DNA of 64,000 nucleotides from Acidobacteriota bacterium (GTDB lineage: Bacteria > Acidobacteriota > Blastocatellia > Pyrinomonadales > Pyrinomonadaceae), in NCBI GenBank assembly GCA_019639155.1, contig JAHBSJ010000001.1, positions 186,001-250,000 of the forward strand, given 5' to 3'. The notes under the pieces were generated by a model. The model did no database searches. It was not told the origin of the DNA and was given only the letters and a program-made list of their open reading frames with translations. Numbering within the stretch: the stretch's first letter is position 1; each line of letters begins with the position of its first letter. Both the position numbers and the translations under genes were made by a program. This document shows positions 1 to 8,982 of this stretch, in pieces.

Positions 1-2
1 CT

Positions 3-194
3 CAGGTGGAAAGCGGTTTCGACCGCTGGCCTCAAGCAGATAGGTTTTGGTTGGTAAGTGACGGCTGGTGTGCCCACGGAACACTCAAATTCAACTGTGA
101 GATCCTTGAGAATTATTTGGGTACGCATTTTGAGGTTGAGTCTTCAGCTCAGTTCGCAGGAGCCTCGACGGTCAGGCTGATCAGAAGGCGGTAA
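3..194 (+). CDS. C-terminal end of an unknown protein (truncated by window edge)
   Basis: The frame is open from the first complete codon of the window to a TAA at 192-194, so this is probably the tail of a gene that begins upstream. A GTG at position 6 could also serve as a start, but no ribosome binding site can be judged there. About 63 residues are visible, rich in aromatic residues and ending in a basic RLIRRR tail. I recognise no family. The intergenic stretch to the next gene is about 50 bases. Confidence 0.45.
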   Translation, partial: QVESGFDRWPQADRFWLVSDGWCAHGTLKFNCEILENYLGTHFEVESSAQFAGASTVRLIRRR

Positions 195-243
195 CCGTTT
201 CGGTTTGATTATGCTGTCGGTAACGACTTAGAATACCTTTGTC

Positions 244-459
244 GTGGAAACGAGCGTGTTTACAAATCCCAACATTCTGCAGCGGCCGGTCGCGAAGTGC
301 TCCGTGTGCGACCGCGAAACCACCCATTACAACGAGATCGTCTCACCAACTAATACAGAAAGCATCGTTTGCTGGAACTGCCAAATGCGTGAAGAAAAAG
401 GCTTTAACGCTAAGAGCGGGTTTCGGCGCATGGCCCGTCGGGGCGTCATTCCAAGGTAA
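244..459 (+). CDS. Small zinc-ribbon-like protein
   Basis: A 71-residue protein with two CxxC pairs (Cys19/Cys22 and Cys43/Cys46), which suggests a single four-cysteine zinc ribbon, followed by a basic Arg-rich C-terminus. The GTG start at 244 has no clear Shine-Dalgarno sequence; a second GTG at 256 is possible. The stop codon overlaps the ATG of the peptide deformylase gene in a TAATG arrangement, so the two are probably translationally coupled. That coupling and the zinc-binding pattern are the main reasons to believe it is a real gene. No function can be assigned. Confidence 0.6.
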   Translation: METSVFTNPNILQRPVAKCSVCDRETTHYNEIVSPTNTESIVCWNCQMREEKGFNAKSGFRRMARRGVIPR

Positions 460-950
460 TGGCCATCAGGAAGATCACTGAATTTCCGGAACCCGTACTG
501 GCAAAGGTCGGGGAGCCGATCACAGAATTTGACGAAAGTTTGGCGGAGTTGTGCGAGGATATGTTCGCAACCATGTACGACGCCGAAGGCGTCGGACTCG
601 CTGCACCTCAGATAGGGATCAGCAAGCGGCTTTTTGTCATGGATTGCGAAGGCCTTAAATTGATAGCAGCTAATCCTGTGATCGTTTCATCTGAAGGAGT
701 GCAGTCCGGTCACGAGGGCTGTCTTTCTGTCGGCAAGGTTCCCGCGGTCGTCGAAAGGCCTATGAAGGCTCGGCTGAAGGCCCAAGACGTGAACGGTAAC
801 TGGTTCGAAGCAGAAGCCGAAGGCTACGCCGCCCGATGCTTCTTACACGAAACAGATCACTGCGACGGAAAACTATTCATTGACCGATTGCCCAAATTGA
901 GACGTGAAATGGTGATAAGGAGATTCCAAAAAGAAAAACGCTGGCGTTAG
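459..950 (+). CDS. def: Peptide deformylase
   Basis: Removes the formyl group from the N-terminal methionine of nascent proteins in the cytoplasm, using a bound metal ion. All three family motifs are visible in the 163 residues: GVGLAAPQ at 44-51, EGCLS with metal ligand Cys88, and HETDH with His130, Glu131 and His134. The length is normal for a bacterial deformylase. The ATG overlaps the stop of the zinc-ribbon gene upstream, which fixes the start. The usual Gln before the HExxH motif is Leu here, a minor departure. No fmt gene, a frequent neighbour, is nearby. Confidence 0.95.
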   Translation: MAIRKITEFPEPVLAKVGEPITEFDESLAELCEDMFATMYDAEGVGLAAPQIGISKRLFVMDCEGLKLIAANPVIVSSEGVQSGHEGCLSVGKVPAVVERPMKARLKAQDVNGNWFEAEAEGYAARCFLHETDHCDGKLFIDRLPKLRREMVIRRFQKEKRWR

Positions 951-1000
951 ACGCCAAGCTAAAGGCAAACATCACACAGAGTTTGCACGAGGAGGAACGT

Positions 1001-2131
1001 ATGAAAACCCTTAGTTTGATCACATTAGTTTTATTCCTATTTGTCGGAGCAAGCTCCGAAGCATACGGACAATGCGACAGGACAATAAATTCGCCCATTA
1101 GATGCGGATATTACGATGAAGGCTACCAGGACGGGGTCAACGACGCTCAAGCAAGACGTTCGAATGACTATCAGCGTTATCGCAATAAATTCGAGCGGCA
1201 GTATGAGAGTTTTTATCGAGACGGTTACAGGGCCGGATACGCGACCATTCCGTCTTGGGGACGATGGACCCCTGAACAGCGTTCGGCCTACGATTCCGGC
1301 TATAACATCGGATTCAGTGACCGGCAGTTGGGCAGAACGAATGCACCAGAGTCTCGCCAGGGCGACGTCACTTTCATCGTGAGGCCGTATTTTTTCCAAG
1401 GCTATATGGACGGCTACAGTGGCACCCCGCGTCGTTATGATTTCGAGATCGGAAATCCCGGCGGTGGCGGCGGTGGCGGATGGCCCGGTGGTGGCGGCGG
1501 CTTTCCGGGCGGCGGTATGACAACCGGATCCGTTACGTGGAACGGCCGCGTGGACGACCGAGCCCGCCTTTACGTACAAGGCAACAGAACCTGGATCGAG
1601 AACCTTTCAGGAAACGGTGCCTCGCAAGGCTCAGTTCAATGGCAGGGGACACTTCCTCGACGGGACACAATGATCAACGTTCGCGTGGCGAGCGGCAGAG
1701 GCTCGGCCTTCGTCGTCGAACAGCCGACCCGATTCAACAATTTCAGGGCCGCTATTGACATCAACGATCCGCAGGGCGGCGCCGCAAACTACCGACTCGA
1801 GATCACTTGGCAGCAATCTGCGGCGAACCCTGTTTACAGCCCGGGCCGTGCAACCTGGCGTGGACGCGTTGATGACCGCGTCAATATCCACATTTCCGGG
1901 ACTGATATCTGGGACGAACTCGTTTCGGGCAATAACACCATTAATGCCTGGGGCAATGTCGAAGGATACCTCGCCGCACGCAACGGAACGGTGCGGGTGA
2001 ACAGACGCAGCGGACGCGGCAGCGTAAGCATTTTGCAGCAGCCTTCGCGTGCGAATGGATTTACCGCCATCATTCAAATCAATGATTCGAGAGGCGGTTC
2101 CGATGATTACGAGATCGAAGTGAACTGGTAA
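1001..2131 (+). CDS. Secreted protein with two tandem homologous C-terminal domains
   Basis: The ATG at 1001 follows a strong AGGAGG site, so I prefer it to in-frame codons from 983. The product is about 376 residues. It begins with a signal peptide (a hydrophobic run ending near AYGQ). Next comes a Tyr/Gly/Asp-rich region in which DEGYQDG, RDGYRAGY and MDGYSG recur, then a poly-Gly linker encoded around 1458-1515. Two copies of a domain of roughly 95 residues follow (about 1522-1812 and 1843-2128). Both contain W-x-GRVDDR near their start and a late SGRGS-x(5)-QP stretch, and both end in an acidic-hydrophobic strand finishing in W. The domain looks all-beta. No function is recognised. Confidence 0.8.
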   Translation: MKTLSLITLVLFLFVGASSEAYGQCDRTINSPIRCGYYDEGYQDGVNDAQARRSNDYQRYRNKFERQYESFYRDGYRAGYATIPSWGRWTPEQRSAYDSGYNIGFSDRQLGRTNAPESRQGDVTFIVRPYFFQGYMDGYSGTPRRYDFEIGNPGGGGGGGWPGGGGGFPGGGMTTGSVTWNGRVDDRARLYVQGNRTWIENLSGNGASQGSVQWQGTLPRRDTMINVRVASGRGSAFVVEQPTRFNNFRAAIDINDPQGGAANYRLEITWQQSAANPVYSPGRATWRGRVDDRVNIHISGTDIWDELVSGNNTINAWGNVEGYLAARNGTVRVNRRSGRGSVSILQQPSRANGFTAIIQINDSRGGSDDYEIEVNW

Positions 2132-2154
2132 GAGTCCGGTTCATTGGACCAATT

Positions 2155-2186
2155 GCCGGCGGCCTTTCAAGCCGTCGGCTTTTTTT
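2155..2186 (+). terminator. Rho-independent terminator
   Basis: A GC-rich stem, GCCGGCGGC (2155-2163) pairing with GCCGTCGGC (2171-2179) with one mismatch, is followed by seven T residues. It ends the secreted-protein gene on the plus strand and sits just before the 3' end of the convergent trmB gene. Confidence 0.85.
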
Positions 2187-2189
2187 GCA

Positions 2190-2813
2190 TTAAACCCGTT
2201 CCCACAAAGCTCTGTAAACAGGCAGGCCTTTGCTCTCTACTGCAACCTCTCGTTCGGTTTTGACCGGGAACGGACTCTCGACGATAGGTATCTCTTTGAA
2301 TGCGGGGCGGATCCGAATTAATTCGAACATCTCTTCAGCAAGAAACTCTATGTCCGTCTGTATGAACAGACGTCCGCCGACGGCTAGATGCTCTTCAATG
2401 GTGTTTGCCAGTTCGGGCGTGACCATCCGCCGCTTCGCGTGTTTTTTCTTGAACCAAGGGTCAGGAAACTGGATCGTGACCGTCTGGAGCATGCCGTCAG
2501 GCAGCTTTTCCACAAGCCTGCCTATCCAGAGCATCGCGTTGCAAAATTCGTAACGAAGATTTCCAAGCCCTGCCTCGCCGGCAAGCCGATTCGCCTCGTC
2601 GACAAGCTGATGACGTATTTCGACGCCCAAATAATTGAATTCCGGGACCGCATCAGCCATTTTCAGTAGAAACCTGCCACGAGCACAGCCCACATCAAGA
2701 TGGAGAGGTTTAGCAGGATCAGAAAACACCTCAGAGACATCAAGAGGCTCTGATTCGCGACGAAAGAACGGCGCGAGCGGATTAACATGCTGATGTACCC
2801 TTATTCTTGCCAT
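2190..2813 (-). CDS. trmB: tRNA (guanine-N7-)-methyltransferase
   Basis: Transfers a methyl group from S-adenosylmethionine to N7 of guanosine 46 in the variable loop of tRNAs. The SAM-binding motif LDVGCARG is at residues 39-46, and the TrmB-specific FPDPWFKKKHAKRR stretch is at 116-129. The length of 207 residues is typical. It lies ten bases downstream of the rhomboid gene on the same strand, so the two are probably cotranscribed. The N-terminus MARIRVHQHVNPL resembles other TrmB starts. Confidence 0.93.
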   Translation of the reverse strand: MARIRVHQHVNPLAPFFRRESEPLDVSEVFSDPAKPLHLDVGCARGRFLLKMADAVPEFNYLGVEIRHQLVDEANRLAGEAGLGNLRYEFCNAMLWIGRLVEKLPDGMLQTVTIQFPDPWFKKKHAKRRMVTPELANTIEEHLAVGGRLFIQTDIEFLAEEMFELIRIRPAFKEIPIVESPFPVKTEREVAVESKGLPVYRALWERV

Positions 2814-2822
2814 TTCATAGCT

Positions 2823-3593
2823 CTAGAACAGCTCGGACATTCTGGAAAAGGTGAGAATTCGATATACGCTAAATGCGCAAACCAGAACGAAGAAAACTAA
2901 TGCCCCAAACCCGATCGCTTTGACCGGTCCGCCGGCAACGCGCGGGTTTTGGTGAGGATCGGACGGCACCTGAATCTGCGCATACACCGCGCCTGTCAAA
3001 AGGCCGCCGATATGACCGTAGTTGTCGATGAACTGGTAGAGCATAAGGCCAAAGACCAATATGAAGCCGACATTGAAGATCAGATTCTTGCGAAATTCCG
3101 CGGAGACGAACTGTCTTCGTTTAAACGAATAGACCAGCAAATACGATACGAGCCCTAGGATGCCGCCGGATGCTCCGACCGAGAATCCGTCAGGAGCAAA
3201 AATATAGCTGACGACGCTGCCGCCGATGACGGACAAAAGAAAAATTATCGGTACATGAGCCCGATCGGAAAGATATTCGCAAAGCCTGCCGAAACTGTAG
3301 AACGCGAACGAATTGAGTGCGATGTGCGGCAAACCGCCGTGGACGGTTGCCCCCGTTAAGATACGCCAATACTCGCCGTATTCCCTAACTGCGGGCTTTA
3401 CGAATCCGGCCGCTAATGCGCCTTCTTCGATACCGGTTCCGAACTGTATCGCTGTTACAATGAGAACGCAGCCGACAAGAATGGTCGTGTAAACAGGAAA
3501 AGGTATCACCTCAGGTGGCGGTTGATAATTCTCCTCCTGATCGAATTCCTCATTTGGTTCTTCGGCCTCATCCTTCCTGTATTCAAGCGACAT
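2823..3593 (-). CDS. Rhomboid family intramembrane serine protease
   Basis: A 256-residue polytopic membrane protein. An acidic N-terminal cytoplasmic tail of about 30 residues precedes the first membrane helix. The nucleophile motif GASGG has its serine at 142, and the partner histidine is His194 in NYGHIGG. The NSFAFYSFG segment after HGGLPH matches the loop-1 and helix-2 region of rhomboids. These proteases cleave membrane proteins within the bilayer; the substrate here is unknown. It sits upstream of trmB and downstream of fabG on the minus strand. A C-terminal helix beyond the six-helix core is visible. Confidence 0.9.
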   Translation of the reverse strand: MSLEYRKDEAEEPNEEFDQEENYQPPPEVIPFPVYTTILVGCVLIVTAIQFGTGIEEGALAAGFVKPAVREYGEYWRILTGATVHGGLPHIALNSFAFYSFGRLCEYLSDRAHVPIIFLLSVIGGSVVSYIFAPDGFSVGASGGILGLVSYLLVYSFKRRQFVSAEFRKNLIFNVGFILVFGLMLYQFIDNYGHIGGLLTGAVYAQIQVPSDPHQNPRVAGGPVKAIGFGALVFFVLVCAFSVYRILTFSRMSELF

Positions 3594-3611
3594 CGTTACT
3601 CCACACTTCGC

Positions 3612-4367
3612 CTACATCGCAAGACCGCCGTCGGCCTGTATGACCTGCCCCGTGATATATCGGGCTGCGTCGGACAGCATAAAGCAAACGATCTCAGCGG
3701 CCTCATCGACATTGCCCAGCCGGCCTAATGGGATCTGGGCAAGTATCTTCTCACGATACTCTGCGTTCATTTCCGACGCCATTTCAGTTTCTACAAGGCC
3801 GAGTGCCAATGCATTGACCGTAATATTTCGGCTCGCAACCTCTTTAGCAAGAGCCTTGGTAAGTCCGATCATGCCGGCCTTTGATGCCGAATAATTAGAC
3901 TGGCCGAGCATTCCGACAACGCCGGAGATCGAGGAAATGTTCACTATAGAACCGCCGTTCTCGTTCTTCATCATCGGACGCAATACGGCTTTTGAAAAAT
4001 TCCAAGCACCTTTCAGGTTCGTATCGATCACGGCGTCCCAATCCTCTTCCTTCATCCGCATAATGAGTTGGTCACGCGTGATGCCGGCGTTATTCACCAA
4101 AAAGTCGATCGCACCAAACTCTGCGACGACCTGTTTCACAAACTCCGCTGAGGCGTCGGTATTTGCGACATCGCACTGTGCGGCAAATGCCTTCATGCCG
4201 AGCGCAGCTACCTCACTTTTCAACGCCTCGGCCTCGTCAGCACTTTTTGAATAATTGAACGCCACGCTGCAGCCGCTGCGCGCAAGCTGCAGGACGATGG
4301 CCTTTCCGATGCCGCGGGTTCCGCCGGTAACTATCGCAGATCTTCCGTTCACGTCGTATGTATTCAC
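3612..4367 (-). CDS. fabG: 3-oxoacyl-ACP reductase (SDR family)
   Basis: NADPH-dependent reduction of 3-oxoacyl-ACP in fatty-acid elongation. Visible are the nucleotide-binding TGGTRGIG at residues 14-21, NNAG at 92-95, and the catalytic Ser146, Tyr159 and Lys163. I chose the GTG at 4367 because it is preceded by AAAGGAG at good spacing; upstream in-frame codons to 4430 lack such a site. That gives 251 residues, close to the usual 245-250. No other fatty-acid genes adjoin it, so a different short-chain dehydrogenase role cannot be excluded, although the match to the FabG pattern is close throughout. Confidence 0.85.
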   Translation of the reverse strand: MNTYDVNGRSAIVTGGTRGIGKAIVLQLARSGCSVAFNYSKSADEAEALKSEVAALGMKAFAAQCDVANTDASAEFVKQVVAEFGAIDFLVNNAGITRDQLIMRMKEEDWDAVIDTNLKGAWNFSKAVLRPMMKNENGGSIVNISSISGVVGMLGQSNYSASKAGMIGLTKALAKEVASRNITVNALALGLVETEMASEMNAEYREKILAQIPLGRLGNVDEAAEIVCFMLSDAARYITGQVIQADGGLAM

Positions 4368-4480
4368 GCAATTTTCTCCTTTGCTCGAACTTTCGATTCT
4401 AGATTCCGAGATGCAGTGCGTCAAAAGCACGCAACTGTGATTTGAAGCGCCCGCGCCGAATTGCGTATCATCTTGCCATC

Positions 4481-5959
4481 ATGAGGTCCTTTCTATCTGC
4501 AGTAATTTTAGCAGTCTGCTTCTCACAAACAGCGATCGGCCAATCGGTTACCACGTTGATAAGGAATGCGGCCGTTATCGACGGCACCGGACGGGCCGGC
4601 TACACGGCTGATGTCAGGATCGCGAATGGCATCATCTCAAAGATCGGCAAGCTCAAACCGGGAAAAGGCGACATTGTCATTGAAGCCAAAGGGCTCGTTC
4701 TCGCCCCGGGCTTTATCGACATTCACAATCATTCGGAAAGCGGTCTGTTAACTGAAGGAACTGCTTCAAATCAGGTCTCGCAGGGCATCACGACCTTGAT
4801 CATCGGACCGGACGGCGGCAGCCCTTGGCCGTTAAGTGCCTATTTTCAACAAGTTGCGGGAAAAACGGCAGTTAATGTCGGTGCATTTGTCGGGCACGGG
4901 ACATTGAGAACGGAGGTAATGAAAACCGACCTTGCGCGGCCTGCAACGCAAGCTGAGATCGAGAAGATGTCGGTTCTTCTTGAACAAGCGATGAAGGAAG
5001 GTTCACTGGGGCTTTCGAGTGGGCTGGAATACGACGCCGGATTCGCGGCGACGACGGAAGAGCTGATCGAATTGTCGCGCGTCGCCGCCAAGTACGGCGG
5101 CATCTACATGACACATCTACGCGACGAGGAAGAAGGCGTGATGAACGCTATACGCGAAGCGATACGCATCGGCCGCGAGGCGAAGATCCCGGTCCAGATC
5201 TCGCACATAAAGATGGGCAACAAAAGCGTCTGGGGCAAATCGGCCGACGCTGTCGCCCTAATCAACGAGGCACGCAAGAACGGCCTGGATATTACTGCGG
5301 ACGCTTACCCCTACATTGCGTGGGCTTCGACGATCACGGTCCTGGTTCCAAGCCGAAAGCACGAAGACCCCGCTGAAGTACAGAAAGGCATCGACGCAAT
5401 TGGCGGTGCCGATAAGGTTCTGATCACGAGTTGCCGCGCGTTTCCTGCATACGAAGGTAAGACACTCGATGAAGCAGCCAAGCTCGCACGAAAAAGTCCT
5501 GTCGAAACCTACATTGAGATCGTTAAGAGTGGCGGTGCCGGAGTTGTCGGTTTCGGCATGACCGAAGAGGACGTCCGGACCTTCTTCCAAACGCCGTGGG
5601 TGATGGCGTCTAGCGACGGCGGCATCGGCGGACGCCATCCAAGAGCAACGGGAACATTTCCCCGCGTATTAGGACTGTTCGTACGAGAGAAGAAATGGCT
5701 GTCAATTGAGGAAGCTATTCGTAAATCCTCAGCAATGCCCGCTGCAAGACTGGGGCTGAAAGACCGCGGCCTGATCAAGCATGGATTGGCAGCAGATCTT
5801 GTGCTCCTAGACCCCAAGACCATCATCGACCGCGCGACATTCACCGAACCACAGGTGTTTTCGGAAGGGATCAAAATGGTCTTTGTAAATGGGGAACTTG
5901 TATGGGACGGGAAGAAAACGACAGGCAATCTATCGGGCAAAATTCTTCGTCGTCAGTAA
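4481..5959 (+). CDS. Secreted D-aminoacylase / N-acyl-D-amino-acid deacylase family amidohydrolase
   Basis: A member of the amidohydrolase superfamily. The metal-binding GFIDIHNH motif lies near residues 78-84, with further HLRDEE, QISHIKMG and ASSDGG motifs. This series matches D-aminoacylases that hydrolyse N-acyl-D-amino acids. The ATG at 4481 starts a convincing signal peptide ending at AIGQ, so I prefer it to the in-frame TTG at 4442; the enzyme is probably periplasmic. The length is 492 residues. It converges with rph, their stops being only a few bases apart. Recycling of D-amino acids from cell wall or peptides is a reasonable role, but the substrate is not shown by sequence. Confidence 0.82.
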   Translation: MRSFLSAVILAVCFSQTAIGQSVTTLIRNAAVIDGTGRAGYTADVRIANGIISKIGKLKPGKGDIVIEAKGLVLAPGFIDIHNHSESGLLTEGTASNQVSQGITTLIIGPDGGSPWPLSAYFQQVAGKTAVNVGAFVGHGTLRTEVMKTDLARPATQAEIEKMSVLLEQAMKEGSLGLSSGLEYDAGFAATTEELIELSRVAAKYGGIYMTHLRDEEEGVMNAIREAIRIGREAKIPVQISHIKMGNKSVWGKSADAVALINEARKNGLDITADAYPYIAWASTITVLVPSRKHEDPAEVQKGIDAIGGADKVLITSCRAFPAYEGKTLDEAAKLARKSPVETYIEIVKSGGAGVVGFGMTEEDVRTFFQTPWVMASSDGGIGGRHPRATGTFPRVLGLFVREKKWLSIEEAIRKSSAMPAARLGLKDRGLIKHGLAADLVLLDPKTIIDRATFTEPQVFSEGIKMVFVNGELVWDGKKTTGNLSGKILRRQ

Positions 5960-5962
5960 CGC

Positions 5963-6685
5963 CTATTCGGCAAGGACCAACCGCTGTTTATCGAAAAGCT
6001 CGGCAATGCCTTTTTCGGCGAGCAGCACCATTTCGTCCATCTGTTCACGCGTGAAAGGTTCGCGTTCTGCGGTTCCCTGCAGCTCGATAAACTTACCGCT
6101 CCCGGTACAAACCACATTCATATCAACCTCAGCAGCAGAGTCTTCGACGTAGGCGAGGTCGAGTATCGCAGTTCCTTCGATAATGCCGACGCTGACCGCC
6201 GCAACTTCACTGATAATTGGGTTTACGCGAAGAACATTCGTGCGGACGAGCTTTCGGCAAGCCAAAGCCAGAGCAACATATGCTCCCGTGATAGACGCAC
6301 AACGCGTGCCGCCGTCTGCCTGAATGACATCGCAATCGAGATAGATCTGGCGTTCGCCGAGCAATTTTAGATCGACGACCGCCCGCAGGCTGCGGCCGAT
6401 GAGCCGTTGAATTTCCTGTGTACGTCCCGACGGGCCTCGCTGAGTTTCGCGTTGTGTTCGAGTGTTCGTCGCACGGGGCAGCATCGCGTATTCCGCGGTG
6501 ACCCAGCCGCTGCCTGTATTTCGAATAAAAAGCGGAACGCGATCTTCGACCGAAGCAGTGCAGATGACCTTTGTTCCGCCGACCTCGATCAACGCCGAGC
6601 CTTCGGCATATGGCGAGATATTCGGCGTGATCTTTGTGTTGCGCAGTTGGTCGAATGAGCGGTTGTCTTGTCTTGAAAAAGTCAT
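5963..6685 (-). CDS. rph: Ribonuclease PH
   Basis: A phosphorolytic 3'-5' exoribonuclease that trims tRNA 3' ends. The sequence runs through the family landmarks: the start [51 protein letters not shown] and QADGGTR. The ATG at 6685 gives 240 residues, the usual size; an in-frame start at 6727 would add an unrelated hydrophobic stretch. It lies downstream of murI on the minus strand, about 70 bases away. Confidence 0.94.
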   Translation of the reverse strand: MTFSRQDNRSFDQLRNTKITPNISPYAEGSALIEVGGTKVICTASVEDRVPLFIRNTGSGWVTAEYAMLPRATNTRTQRETQRGPSGRTQEIQRLIGRSLRAVVDLKLLGERQIYLDCDVIQADGGTRCASITGAYVALALACRKLVRTNVLRVNPIISEVAAVSVGIIEGTAILDLAYVEDSAAEVDMNVVCTGSGKFIELQGTAEREPFTREQMDEMVLLAEKGIAELFDKQRLVLAE

Positions 6686-6757
6686 AAATGTAAAACAGTG
6701 AAAAAGTCCAGATGTGAAAAAGGGCAAGCGAAGTGGTCTATCGACGTTCTCACTTTT

Positions 6758-7684
6758 TCACCCTTCTACATTTTCGCTTTTCACTTCGTCTGCGCCGTAA
6801 ACCTCGATCGCCTCAAGTTTCGAAGGCTGGACGCCCAAAAATCTTTCTGCGACGCGTGCGAATCTTTCCGCGGCGTCCGTTACGTAAAAATTGTCCAAAT
6901 CGTCGCAAAGCCGCCGCTCACCGGCAATTGTGTTCGGATTCGCCATTCCTTTTTCCCGAAGAAGGTCGGCGACCTCGTCCGCCGTAGCGATGCCCGAATC
7001 TATAAGTTTAACACTCTCGCCCAACGTTTCCGCGATCACATCGCGTAGGATCGGGTAATGCGTACAGCCGAGCACAAGTGCATGCGGTGCAAACTCTTTC
7101 ATATCAGCTAGATACCGTCGGGCTATCGAATAGGTTTCCGGCTCATGCGTCCAGCCTTCTTCGGCAAGCGGCACAAAGAGAGGACATCCCGACTGCAAAA
7201 TAGCCGCTCGTTCCGATGCACGCCTGATCGCTTCTTTGTAAGCATTGCTTGACACGGTGGCCTCGGTCGCGATGACGCCGATGCGCGGAGCCGGTTCGTC
7301 CGTTGTTACCTCGACCGCCCTTCGCCCGCCGGGACCGATCACGCCGACAACATCCAAGCCGATCTTTTCTCGAATGCTCGGCAGAGCTAATGCCGAAGCG
7401 GTGTTACACGCGACAACAAGCATTTTGATTCCAAGCGAGGCAAGAAACGCCGAATTTTCGAGAGCATAACGCTCGACCGTGGCGAGTGATTTCGTCCCGT
7501 ATGGAACGCGTGCCGTGTCGCCCAGATAGATGAACCTCTCATTCGGCAATCGGTCGTGCAATGCGCGGTAGACCGTCAGGCCGCCAACGCCTGAATCGAA
7601 TATTCCTATCGGTCGGGACCGATCTTTTTCAGACTGACTTTCACTGCCGGCATTGTTCATATGCTTAGGTCGAAGATTGAGCAT
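6758..7684 (-). CDS. murI: Glutamate racemase
   Basis: Makes D-glutamate for peptidoglycan from L-glutamate. The signature GIFDSGVGGLTV is near residues 27-38, and the two catalytic cysteines lie in VACNTASA and LGCTHYPIL. The product is 308 residues if the ATG at 7684 is used; a second ATG at 7660 would give 300 and is equally credible. The C-terminal 40 residues extend a little past the usual family end. It is followed by rph on the same strand. Confidence 0.93.
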   Translation of the reverse strand: MLNLRPKHMNNAGSESQSEKDRSRPIGIFDSGVGGLTVYRALHDRLPNERFIYLGDTARVPYGTKSLATVERYALENSAFLASLGIKMLVVACNTASALALPSIREKIGLDVVGVIGPGGRRAVEVTTDEPAPRIGVIATEATVSSNAYKEAIRRASERAAILQSGCPLFVPLAEEGWTHEPETYSIARRYLADMKEFAPHALVLGCTHYPILRDVIAETLGESVKLIDSGIATADEVADLLREKGMANPNTIAGERRLCDDLDNFYVTDAAERFARVAERFLGVQPSKLEAIEVYGADEVKSENVEG

Positions 7685-7735
7685 ACATTTCGGATAGCGG
7701 AATTCAAAGATCGGAGGCCGAACATCTGCTAGCCG

Positions 7736-8920
7736 TCAACTACGTTTTCGCCGAAAAAGAAAGTAGGCAGCAATAGCAGCCAACGCAGCCGCGATAACCG
7801 CATAAATCCAGTTGTTAGCAAGTTTATCTGACGCCGTCGTTACTGACACAGCTGCATCGTCATTACTGACTTCCTCTCGATGTTGGGAATTCGCTTCAAG
7901 TTTTGTTTTCGCCCGGACGAGTAATTCCCTGACTCGCTCATCAGCCTGACCTTCGGCAACAGTATGAACTATCCCTCCGAAAACGCCTGCGAGTGCGGTC
8001 GAACGCGACGTATTGAAAAAGATAAGATACCCCGTCGGCGTTTCGCCGGTATTTGAGATCACCAAAGTGAAAACCGCAAGCGTGGCGTCAATGTAGTGAC
8101 TGGCGTAGATCTGTTTCGTCGCCAGCATAAAAACATTGGCTTCAGTCGTACCTTTCGTGTACGCAGAGCTGTGCGTGACCGAAAAGATCGGCCGCAAACC
8201 TGTCTCAACGATCGCCCAATCAAACCTGTCCTCAACGCCATTCAGTTTGTTCGGGAATGTACGCAGATGTTTCCCAAATTCAGGTGCCAATAGGTCGGGC
8301 AGGTTGGGCATGCCGTAGATCGCGGCGTATTCCTCGACCAGGCGGACGGGCTTCCGCGGAGAATCGTATTCGATCAGAGCTTCATCGCCGCGGGCAATAT
8401 ACCCCGCCACATAGTCGATGATCATCTGCTTGTACGCCGCCGCAATGTCGCCCGAACTTGCTGAGGCAAGATCCGGCTTTTCAGACAGCGACTTGATCAT
8501 CTGGGGCGAGAGCTTTACCCCGCATTTTCCGGGCAGGCATTTCCTGAGATCTTCGACGTCCTTAGCGTCGAGCCGAAATCCTTCAAGATCTGATATTTGC
8601 GGTGGAACGCCGATCGGACCGCCGCCCGATCTTGAGGGGTTTGTACGCTGACCGATACTCTCGCGAAAACGCGCGAGATCAAGTCCGGCATTGGGCGAGA
8701 CCTGCACTACGCCAATTACGGAAGTTTCACGTTTGTCCCTTTCGGGGAGAACCCGGATCACCGGCTTCCCGTCCTTAAGGCCGGCCAGCTCTTCCTGCGT
8801 GAATGCCGCATGCTTTCTTAGGAATTCGAAAAGCGGTTCTACTGAGGTTTTATCTGCCTGCGCAAGCGTTTGGCCGGCGGCTATGACCAGAACGAAAACA
8901 GCAATGTTCGCAGCTCTCAT
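7736..8920 (-). CDS. Secreted hypothetical protein with C-terminal membrane anchor
   Basis: The ATG at 8920 begins a signal peptide (AANIAVFVLVIAAGQTLAQ). The preceding open frame only reads through the tmRNA gene and is not coding. The 394-residue product has a long soluble region, then a C-terminal hydrophobic segment (YAVIAAALAAIAAYFLF) followed by RRKRS, as in a protein anchored by a C-terminal helix with a small basic cytoplasmic tail. Two cysteines in CLPGKCG may form a disulfide. No domain is recognised. It sits between ssrA and murI, with no obvious operon partner. Confidence 0.78.
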   Translation of the reverse strand: MRAANIAVFVLVIAAGQTLAQADKTSVEPLFEFLRKHAAFTQEELAGLKDGKPVIRVLPERDKRETSVIGVVQVSPNAGLDLARFRESIGQRTNPSRSGGGPIGVPPQISDLEGFRLDAKDVEDLRKCLPGKCGVKLSPQMIKSLSEKPDLASASSGDIAAAYKQMIIDYVAGYIARGDEALIEYDSPRKPVRLVEEYAAIYGMPNLPDLLAPEFGKHLRTFPNKLNGVEDRFDWAIVETGLRPIFSVTHSSAYTKGTTEANVFMLATKQIYASHYIDATLAVFTLVISNTGETPTGYLIFFNTSRSTALAGVFGGIVHTVAEGQADERVRELLVRAKTKLEANSQHREEVSNDDAAVSVTTASDKLANNWIYAVIAAALAAIAAYFLFRRKRS

Positions 8921-8982
8921 CTCATAGACGATTATCCAAGATAGATCGACACCTGCAAAAGGAGCCTGAAATGAAAAGAGGT

